Part shown: one piece after another, positions 1 to 10,100 of the stretch
Position numbering within the stretch: the stretch's first letter is position 1
How the letters are laid out: each line of letters begins with the position of its first letter
Source of the DNA: Balanoglossus misakiensis
Lineage: Eukaryota > Hemichordata
Assembly (NCBI GenBank): GCA_040954595.2
Contig: CM082589.2
Coordinates: 3,720,001 to 3,784,000 of the forward strand
Length of the DNA stretch: 64,000 nt
Direction of reading: 5' to 3'
Program-made: the position numbers and the translations under genes
Notes under the pieces: model-generated
Databases searched by the model: none
Told to the model about the DNA's origin: nothing
Seen by the model: the letters and a program-made list of their open reading frames with translations, nothing else

Positions 1-756
1 TGTTCCTTTCAGACATTACACACAACAGAAACACTTGCAAAGCAAAACATTTGAACCCTATTACCCCCATTGCAAAGTACCCAGGTCCAACAGAATTGGG
101 TTAAGCCACAGAGGTGAACAGGCAATTGCTCATTGGTACACACAGAGAACAAAATAATATATTGCACTCTATGGATTGGAATTTGTTTGAGATGTATCTT
201 AGAGAGTTACTGCAAGAACACACTTTACTACATAACATTACATTAACCCTACATAGAGATTTAAATTTTCTACAAGTAAAAAGTCTCTTTTCGACACACT
301 CTCTCCACAAAGGCAACCCAACTTTCAGAGAATTCTAAATTCTCAACTCAATATTCAGCCAGACATCTTTCGCATACCACAATGAAAACGTTTTCTCTGT
401 TTGTACAACCCAAACCCAAAAGGGCAAGAAATGTTTCCTCCAAATCTGACAAAACACATCCACTGTTTGCAGACTGCATTGTCTTCACATGATTTTCTTC
501 AGCTATCTACTGTGGTCTTTATGAAACTAACGTCTACTATACTACACGATGAACAACTGACATGCCTGGTTATCCCATGAATCAGAAGATGTGTCTGGTT
601 GCTCCTAAAATCAGGCAAGGCTGGTTGTCCTCTCAATTAGGTAGTGTACATATTTGTCCCCAGATCAGGTGACATAACAAGCTGTCATCTTCACTGAGCA
701 TATGTCACATAAAATAAAATACCCTGAATCATGTGACAGGTCAGGTGACCCAGTTA
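1..756. other. 3' flank of TMEM65, no gene seen
   Basis: This stretch lies downstream of the TMEM65 stop codon (gene on the minus strand) and probably includes its 3' UTR. I found only short opposite-strand open frames here, with no family resemblance and no flanking splice sites. Confidence 0.5.
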
Positions 757-3252
757 TCATGGCCCCTCTCTGATCAGGTGACTCAGTGTGGGGTTTTTCT
801 TCGCGTTTCCTTCCTCTGGCTCGCTTGTTTCTTTCTCTCCGTCCTCGTCCTTGTTGTCATCACTCGTGTCCAAGAAGAGAAGTGGGAACATCCCGAGAAG
901 ACAGCCTATCGTGATGCCAATGGCCCTACCCTGTGTGGTAAAGATCAAAACAAATCCAGTCAAAACAAAGCCAAACAAAGCATCTTGGCTAATTAACTAC
1001 AGCCTGTTGTAAATGCAAGTTCAACATTCACTAGGGAGGCATGTCCCTGTACAAAAGACAGCTCAATACTGCTTGTTATCAACTTGACAGGATAAGTGCG
1101 TCACACCCCTGGTTGAAAAGTGAAATGATTTGGACGTCAGAAAGCTAATTGCAAACATTCCATACATGTGCAAACTCAGAGCGCTTTCCTTGAAAGTTTG
1201 ACTGAGCTAGTGAGTGGCACACACCCATCCACCCACTCACCCTCAGACTAACTTACAAAACTGGACGAATATCTGGTTGCGTTCATGTTGAGCTGCTGGG
1301 GGGTTAAGTCAGGGGTCTGCACTCCTAGCCTGTTTGCAAATGCCTCAACATAGCCGGCCAATCTGGAAAAGAGAGAGTGAGTCTTGTAAAGTACAAAGTG
1401 CACTGTGCTCTGATGGTCAAACAGAAGAGATGAGAATTGCAGAGAAATCTCTTTGATGATCATGGCAATAAATTTAATTTTCTTATATAACAATGATGAC
1501 TCTAATACTCACCCTACACCAGCGATATCGGACACCAGATTTCCCAAGGCAGCAGCTGCAGTGAAAAAGGCAAAAACTAATGTTTTAATAAAGAAATATT
1601 TTTTTTTCAGGAATATTAGCACCTCTAATAAAATATGCCCATTTATTGCTAAAAAGAATATGGTGGGGATATCACACACACCTTCATATTTGAAAAGAAG
1701 CTAGGCCACAGTAATGAATAGGACGGGATCAAGATGCTGAAAGTAAATAATGTTGAGAAAACTGCAGACACACCAGTAAGGGGGAAGATAGGCCAAACTA
1801 CTTGCCTGCCAGAACAGAAATTCCAAGAACAGTTCCTAGTGTGTGGTCAATGTAATCACCCTGAAACAATAAAATATTCAAAGTGACAATTATCCGTTTT
1901 CTTATTTGTCAGTTAGATTTGAATTGAAGATTTATTGACATCCACATGCACTAAATTATTGTATTTCATACTTACGGCTATGATCATTATTGCATTATCG
2001 AGGAATCCAAAACCAATGAATGGAATTGCATTGCTGAATACAACTATAAGAAGAAGAAAAAATGTTGCAACACTGAAAATTACTTCACGTGTGGCAGGCT
2101 CTAGTATATTTATAGCACTCTTTATGCAAAGCATTTGTTTTGTAAAAAAAGCACTCCACCACTTGGCTCACAAGCCATAGCACAGAAGTGAGTACGGCGC
2201 TTGTAGTACCAGAATTCATCAGCACAAAAAACAACAACAAAAAAACCTCAAACAAACAAGAAGAGACCCAGCAATGACTGAATCTGCATTTCCTCACCTT
2301 GCCTCAGTTGTTTCGATGTGGGGCGTTCTGCTTTTATGCTACCAGCTGTTGAGAAACACAAACAGCAGCTCAGTATTTTCACCTGTGGGGGTAGTCTAGA
2401 ACCTAGCCTTCATTTTTTTTTTGCTTTTGCTCACTCACACTAGCGACAAAAACAAAAGGCTAGGTTCTAAACTACTGTTGGGGGCGGGGGACATCTACCA
2501 TTGATATTCAGTGGTTCCACTGACATATGCTTTACAACACAAGAAACCTAAATGACCAAAGATATACCATTACAGACCTGTTGTTGGTGACAAGTCATAG
2601 CGTCTTGGCCAACCACAAGTTTTCATTCCCATTAAAAAACATATACACAAGACAAAAAACAGGTCCCCACAATTTCTGAGTGCGAAGATCATTTAAGCTA
2701 TCAGCTCTACCTTACCACTCCCAAACATTCTATCTGGTTGTTGTTAGGTCTGTGTGTTCCCGGCGTTACACGGCTATGGTGGAGGCAGTGTAACGCCGGG
2801 AACACACAGACCTAACAACAACCAGAGGATTTCTTGCGTTCGTATGTGACCCCGCCCACTAGCAACCGACACGGCATACACCGATCTCTTCCATTTTCAC
2901 GATAGAACGAAAGGGTATGGGCAAGTATAATCAATGCAGTAGTTCAGAAGAAAAGAAATGACAAGTTTCTGTAGACGGGCCAGCCCCGGGTTTACATACG
3001 ATCTGACTCTTTCAGTTTGTTTTCAAAACTGAGCAGTTCTGTTATGATCAGAGACCGTTCACGACTGTCCAATATGGCAATGAATTCCCTCGCTTTCTTC
3101 GATGAGTCAACGCGATCTCCTCTCCGCCTGAACACTCCTCGCTTTGAACACACTATCGGGTAGACACTTGTCACATGCTGGTTTTGGGGCGTATTTGCGA
3201 GTAAAAGTCTTCTAGCACCACAAGCAGCCATCCTTGCAATGGACGCAGCCAT
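757..3252 (-). CDS. TMEM65: TMEM65-like mitochondrial inner membrane protein, 7 exons
   Basis: Exons, in gene order: 3000-3252, 2298-2345, 1976-2043, 1806-1860, 1513-1555, 1257-1362 and 757-930. All joins keep frame and give about 250 aa; human TMEM65 is about 240. Family landmarks read directly: NAIPFIGFGFLDNAIMI, LGNLVSDIAGVGLAGYVEA, TPDLTPQQLNM and GITIGCLLGMFPLLF, followed by an acidic tail. The N-terminus is Arg/Ala-rich and could be a mitochondrial targeting peptide; three or so hydrophobic segments follow. In mammals TMEM65 is an inner-membrane protein needed for mitochondrial sodium-dependent calcium efflux, so the same role is inferred here. Intron 4 needs a GC donor (1805-1804) to keep frame. 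The start ATG sits at the edge of a 53-bp tandem duplication. Identification is firm; the function is transferred from vertebrates. Confidence 0.93.
2733..2826. repeat. Perfect 38-bp inverted repeat (hairpin) in TMEM65 intron 1
   Basis: The arms 2733-2770 and 2789-2826 are exact reverse complements over 38 bases, separated by an 18-base loop. No mismatch was seen. The structure could be a very young MITE or foldback remnant, or a structured RNA transcribed with the TMEM65 intron. No flanking duplication or known element family was recognised. Confidence 0.9.
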
Positions 3253-3349
3253 TTTGTAAATGCGTTTGTTTGTAGGGTGTTTCCTTCAGTAAATAACGCA
3301 GCCATTTTGTAAATGCGTTTGTTTGTAGGGTGTTTCCTTCAGTAAATAA
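3244..3349. repeat. 53-bp tandem duplication over the TMEM65 start
   Basis: Copies 3244-3296 and 3297-3349 look identical. Each begins with the bases that, read on the minus strand, contain an ATG followed by GCTGCG. The gene therefore carries a second ATG 53 bases upstream of the chosen start, out of frame with it by one base offset (53 is not a multiple of 3) and followed by a different context. Confidence 0.85.
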
Positions 3350-3492
3350 GGGTCCATGATCCCTTCAATAAAACGTTTCGAACTTTACATACCTTTCGGT
3401 AAATCGGTGCCCATTTTTTGCATCACTACAGAAAAATCAACCTGGCAGTCCCTAGATATCAAGATATATTTCCCATTGCAAATCACAATTCC

Positions 3493-5798
3493 CAGCAGCC
3501 ATTAGCACAATTAGGTACGTCACTAAGTGGGGTGACGTCACGTGTGTGTCGTTCCCCTGCCTTCAAAATAAGTCAACAGGTGCGAATCTGCCTTGAAATG
3601 TACGCCAAATTACGTTTTATTTATTTAATGAGTTGGAAAGAATTTTATGTAGACTGGAATCAATTTTTTTAGCATCTCGAATATTAATTTTAGCTGATCC
3701 CACAGTCCTTTGCGCACGCTTCATGAAATAAAAATGGCGGCGGCTTTGAATGTCGATTTCCTCGCATAAAGCTTAAAAAAGGGTGTTTGTACAAGTTGTT
3801 AGATGTTTTGTGGCGCTTTGTCGTCCCGTATGAATGAGGTGTGGTCGGAAACGGTGAACGGTGCACCAGTTTTGGTCCAAAGATGGCAAATTCTAGTCGT
3901 GCGCAATAATTCGTTTTAGCTAACTGTTTACCATTGCCATTGGGTAGGACGATGGCTGTTCACGGTGCTAGACATATGTTGCCTAACCCATTACATAGAG
4001 TGATATTAATATTAACGGTCAATATGATTTAGCCTAACTGTTTTCCATTGGGTATGGATGGCTGTTCACGGTGGCTAGACATATGTTGCCTAACCCATTA
4101 CATGGAGTGATATTAATATTAACGGTCAATATGATTTAGCCTAACTGTTTACCATTGGGTATGGATGGTTGTTCACGGTGGCTAGACATATGTTGCCTAA
4201 CCCATTACATGGAGTGATATTAATATTAACGGTCAATATGATTTAGCCTAACTGTTTACCATTGGGTATGGATGGTTGTTCACGGTGGCTAGAAATATGT
4301 TGCCTAACTTATTACACAGAGTGCTATTAATATTAACGGTCAATATAATTTAGAGATTAATTACGATAATTGCTAATTAATAATGAGAAATTATCGTCGC
4401 ATCAACTGAAAATATAACTTTGTAAGCTAGAACCTTGAGTATTTTTCACTTTTATGGCTGTAAAATGTAAGAACCACGATTTTTGGTAAGAACCTCGGCC
4501 ATGTGTATAAAATCCTATTTAAGAACCTTGATGATATCGGGAGTTAAATTACGATATTGTTTATTAATAATGAGAAATTATCGTCGCATCGACTAAAAAT
4601 AATACTTTTTAAGCTAGAACCTTCAGTATTTTTCACTTTTATGACTGTAAAACATAAGAACCACGATTTTTAGTAAGAACCACGGCCACGTGGTTCTTTT
4701 GTTTTACAGCCATAAAAGTGAAAAATACTGAAGGTTCTAGCTTAAAAAGTGTTATTTTTAGTTGACGCGATGATAATTTCTCATTATTAATTAGCAATTA
4801 TCGTAATTAATCTCTAAATCATATTGACAGTTAATATTAATATCACGCTATGTAATGGGTTAGGCAACATGTGTCTAGCCACCGTGAACAATCATCCATA
4901 CCCAATGGTAAACAGTTAGGCTAAATCATATTGACCGTTAATATTAATATCACGCTATGTAATGGGTTAGGCAACATATGTCTAGCCACCGTGAACAACC
5001 ATCCATACCCAATGGAAAACAGTTAGGCTAAATCATATTGACCGTTAATGTTAATATCACGCTATGTAATGGGTTAGGCAACATATGTCTAGCCACCGTG
5101 AACAGCCATCCAAACCCAATGGAAAACAGTTAGGCTAAATCATATTGACCGTTAATATTAATATCACTCTATGTAATGGGTTAGGCAACATATGTCTAGC
5201 CACCGTGAACAGCCATCCATACCCAATGGAAAACAGTTAGGCTAAATCATATTGACCGTTAATATTAATATCACTCTATGTAATGGGTTAGGCAACATAT
5301 GTCTAGCCACCGTGAACACACGCCATCCATACCCAATGGTAAACAGTTTATAGCTAAAACGAATTCTTGCGCACGACTAGAATTTGCCATCTTTGGACCA
5401 AAACTGGTGCACCGTTCACCGTTTCCGACCACACCTCATTCATACGGGACGACAAACAGCCACAAAACATACAACAACTTGTACAAACACCCTTTTTTAA
5501 GCTTTATGCGAGGAAATCGACATTCAAAGCCGCCGCCATTTTTATTTCATGAAGCGTGCGCAAAGGACTGTGGGATCAGCCGAAATTAATATTCGAGATG
5601 CTAAAAAAATGATTTCAGTCTACATAAAACCCTTTCTAACTCATTAAATTAATAAAAAACATAATCTAGCGTACATTTTAAGGCAGATTCGCACCTGCTG
5701 ACTTATTTTGAAGGCATAGGGCTGGAATTGTAGATGTCGCCACCAAGCGTTGGAAATTTCGTGACGTCACCCAACTTCGTGAACTAAAATGGCTGCTG
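3493..5798. mobile_element. 2.3-kb palindromic foldback element with internal tandem units
   Basis: The left half reappears as reverse complement in the right half. The match runs from an outer octamer (3493-3500 against 5791-5798), through a CRE-like TGACGTCAC block and a block carrying ATGGCGGCGGC (3734 against about 5530), to a centre near 4688 around CCACGTGG. Inside each arm is a tandem array of roughly 105-113-bp units containing TGTTCACGGTGGCTAGACAT: about four copies on the left (3916-4345) and five on the right (about 4835-5365). The left arm also duplicates an ATTATCGTCGCATC block. No transposase frame is present. The architecture fits a foldback or other non-autonomous DNA transposon; the family was not recognised and no clear target-site duplication was found. 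Confidence 0.85.
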
Positions 5799-6350
5799 CA
5801 CGCGAGACGAGAAAGGTCACTCGAAGCAGTTTTCTCAAAAAATAATTGTTATGTGTGGACGAACTTCTGCATCTCAAATAAAATATAGATTGTAGTGCGG
5901 ACAAACCGTTCGGATAGCATACACGGACATGTAATGGGGGTCACTCACGTCCCTGTTTGGCTAATTAATTATTAATTTCGACCCGACAATTCTGATTGGT
6001 CAGTTACTATCCGCGCAGGTAGACGAGACTACAGCACTTGTGATTGGTCAATACTAGGCTCAACACTCTTGGAACAACATGTGTGAAACGCAGACGCCCC
6101 AATTTACGTTGACCTGGGTTTTGACCTAATTCAACACGCCTGTCTACAATTTATTTAAATATATATTGAAAACGCGCACATTGCCAGACAGATTCGCACC
6201 TGGCAGGCAAAGAGATTGACATCATTGTGGACTGTAAATGTCGCCACCAAGCGTTGGAAATTTTCGTGACGTCACCCAACTTTTTGAACTAAAGGCTGCA
6301 GTCATTTGAAGAAGTTTCCTCAATAAAGTTACTGTTTATGTGTGGACGAT
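5682..6350. repeat. Direct duplication of the foldback outer module
   Basis: About 170 bases at 5682-5860 recur as a diverged direct copy at 6184-6350. Both hold CAGATTCGCACCTG, then GTCGCCACCAAGCGTTGG, a TGACGTCACCCAAC block and finally TGTGTGGACGA. The second copy lacks the palindromic interior, so it looks like a solo end or an older insertion of the same family. Between them, 6030-6080 holds CAGCACTTGTGATTGGTCAA, which recurs near 30856. Confidence 0.7.
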
Positions 6351-7186
6351 TTTTGTTGATTTTTAAAACTTTATTATATTCAATGTTTGATGGTCTTCCA
6401 GGTGAATAGAATTACTCAAGACTGCCACACATGAGAGAAAATAGCTGTTCAAGATTTATATTAACGTTGTTAACTTATCAACCGGTGAATTAATTTAAAA
6501 TGAACTTGACTTTCTCAACAAATTATTAAAAATTCAAAAGGACATTCACAACACAAAATCAGGAGACTTAACGAAAATTCAAGTTTCCATATATTATTTC
6601 ATTTTATTTTCATGTGTGATGATCTACACTTACTGGGAGTAATTAAAACCTACCAAGATAAAGGTTTATATGGCAAATTTCATCCATTTTCAATTGTGCC
6701 CAATGTGGTTACATAAACATGTACATGGCAGTGGAAACCGTGCAATATTTAAAACTAACCATCGTGCCAATAACATTTTTAGAGTACACAATATTTTCTT
6801 GCTGCTAATTCAAAACAATTTTTGTCTTGAGGAAGAATGCATCTCAAAGCAGTCACCAATATCAACGTTTTAAGATTCAACAACTAAAGCTGAGTGTGTG
6901 AGTGTGTGTGTGTGTGGCCAAAATGTGATAATGTGAAAGTGTATTTCTGGTAGGAATGTTGTTGCCAGTTGGCTGGTCTTAGTGGTAGACACAGCACAGA
7001 CGTCACCACTGTTGCCAATTGACTGAAACCGCTTGTTAATGAGACACACAATTCTCAGCTGAAGAGACATCAGCTCTGTTGTCAATTGGCTAATACTACT
7101 CGTTATAAGAAAAACCCAGAGTCCAGTGAATGGTCAGTTGCAAGTTAGTTGATTTCAGTTGTGGTCTATTTCATTCTGAGTGAAGG
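6351..7186. other. Downstream flank of EEF1E1, no gene seen
   Basis: AT-rich sequence with a GT-rich microsatellite near 6895-6915. A loosely repeated TTGCCAGTTGGCT-like segment occurs at about 6962, 7012 and 7080. It probably includes the EEF1E1 3' UTR. No coding exon was recognised. Confidence 0.4.
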
Positions 7187-10100
7187 CTAGTGGGAACCAT
7201 CTGTGAATAATATATTCTTCGGGAAAACAAGCTGCGAAAGATGCTGTTGGATGCTGGGATACCTCTGAACCTGAAAATGAAGAAGAGGTCAAATGTCACC
7301 ATCTCTGTAAAATTATTTTGAGGGACCCAACATACCGACTGCTCTATTTCCAGTTTAATGTAAGCAAACATATCACACAATGTAAAGATATGGTCAACGC
7401 CACAGAATAGAAATGTTTCTGGTCATTGCTCCCCCTTAAAAAAACAACAGAAAAAACAACAATAACAACAACAACATCAAACACTTCCTAGATGCTACAG
7501 TCACTGTCAAGTTAATCTCAGCTAAACATAATAACATAATTTACAGTAACACGTTGAAAAACGTCAATAGGGATATTAATGATGCAGACAGTGACTATAA
7601 CAACTATAATTAGGGTGGGCCTAGTCTTATTTGTGCGTCAGACAATTGGGTCTTTGTGTGGCTGCTTTTCCAAATTAATGAGGATTAATCAATTACTAGA
7701 TTGACGTTTATGTCTCAATAGCTTTGTGTAAGTCATGACAATTTATAAAGTGTAAAGAGAAGGGGTCATCGCGCCATGTGGGTGTCCCCCTTGATGAAAA
7801 TATGTCTTCCCCAGGGCTCGCATTTGATATTTTATTTGTTCCCTGATGAATTTACTATTTAACTAAATAGTGTGGTTGCCTTCTTATATAAAACAAAAAT
7901 TTCTAATTAACATTTTCTCCATCGTCTTCCGAGTTAACACAGAGCTTGGAGGCCAAAGAATATCAAATTTGATACAATTCTGTTCCCCCATTCAAAATTT
8001 TGCACGACTCACGCTAGATTATCATTCTCAATTTTAAAAGAGGATTATCTACAGTGGCTTTGAGCAAAATATATGTACGAGAGAAAGTTCAAGACTGATA
8101 GTAGAATGACTTGGCCAGTGCAGCAGCTAGAAAATTAGGTTGCGTGTGCAAAGGCTCGGCTTCAATGATGCTTACACACACAAGTGGGCTTTCATACTTT
8201 CATGAATATTTGATGGTACAACTTTCCCCAGGGACTTGCGCCTGACAATACACTTGCACATCAAAGGGAGTCTGTTGTCAAAAAATCATTAGGTGCTTGT
8301 GGTGGGCGTTTGATTGCCATATTCAATGTAACAAACACCTCTGGCAAGGGAGTGCTTATTAGCATTACAAGTACTTGTATAAAAACTCTGGAGAGGATTA
8401 CTGCAATTGTGGGGTTTCGGTGTTGCCTGATAATTGCAGTTCGACAAGCCGTGTTGATTCTAATCATTCATAATCACTTCAAGACTTCGGGCACATCTTA
8501 CAGAATCGCAAACTGGAAATCGTATTCAGAAACACACAAATAAGGCCGTATTCCTTGGACTGGACTTTCAAGTTGCCAGTATGGGCTGCATCCCTGCTTG
8601 AAACTCAGGATGGACTGAGACACCTTGCAGATAGTGTTGTTCACTTAAAGGGGACTTTTGAGAAATAGTGGTGAGTAGCTTTTAAAGCAGAATTTTCTCG
8701 TCTCCAATTGCCAGTTGTCTACAGATGATACATCTGCGTGGGCGAGACCGATTTCAGAAGCTGCAAATTCAAAAAGCTGGTGTACAGTTCGACACGACGT
8801 AGAAGATAGATACAAGTGGAGCATCTGTCACGCAGAAAGGCCAAGTATGGCGCAGAGTACCTCACATGATCAACACTTGTCAAACTCTACATTGGGTTCA
8901 AATGGTACAACCGTGTGGGCAACACCCTCTTGTGATATTCTGATTCCAGAATGGATGGAATCACTACCCTTTCAGTTGATGACTGGTGTCTATTATTACG
9001 GCATACTAGTACCACTATCTGTCACGGGCAATATTCTGGTGATTATCACAATATGGAAAAAAATCCACACCACATTCCAAACGCCGCAGTACCAATTCAT
9101 CGTAAGTCTAGCTCTGTCGGACGTAGCCTTCAGTGCCCTCTTTCTCCCTTTCACGATTCTGCCTTTTGCGTACGGCCATTGGTCGTACGGCTATGAATTC
9201 TGCCAGATCAACGGCTGGGTGAACCTGACGTTAGCTTTTGCCTCCCTGTTCAACCTGGTCGCTGTCAGCATCGACCGTTATTTTGCGTGCTGCCAGCCAC
9301 TACACTACCATCAGAGAATCACGCCCTCGCGAGTCAAGGTAATGATAACCATGGCTTGGATCTGGGCCGCCATGATTTCCCTTCTGCCGATAATCGGAGT
9401 TGGCGAGTATCGATATTACAAACACAAATACTCCTGCGGAATGGTATGGAACATAGAGGTGCGAAACAGAATTTTTATCGCCGTTACCGGCCTTTTCTCA
9501 TTCTATCCGTCGTTGATGATAATTATCTGTTGCTACATAAAAATATACCAAGCTGTTTGGCATCAGAAACAACGAGTGGCCCAGGTTGGCAATGCTTCAC
9601 CGACAAGTACCCTTAAGAAGAACATACAAGGAGCTGTGACGCTAAATATCGTCATAATCGCCTACTTCATCACATGGGTACCCTACGTACTGGTCCACAT
9701 GATTGGATTATACACAGACAATTGCAATGCTGCCCTCATTGTGGCCGAGAATATCAGCTGTGCCACGTTTTCCCTGGCCTCGGCGGTCAATCCTTTCATT
9801 TATGGCATCAAGCACGGCCCCATTAAACGAGAGATGCGGAAGATATTTAAGTGTGGCAGGACCTGAAGCCACTGACAGCTTCTAGTGAATTGAAATTAGT
9901 CGGAGCTTGGTGTTTGGTGACTCACACCGAAATACAGCAGATGGAATGTGTTTTTTCACAAACACTTTGGTCAGACAAGACAAGAGTGCCAATCATCATT
10001 GCCTCTGCTTGGTTAACCCTTTTACCCCCAGTTCCCTCTTTAGAGGTCCAGCATTACCATAGAAAAGAACCAATTCGGACCAAACCATTGTGGCGCAAGG

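Noticed and set aside
8715-8846. 44-residue N-terminal extension of the GPCR
   Set aside because: It depends on a TTG start. The first ATG is at 8847, and a splice acceptor near 8724 could explain the open frame.
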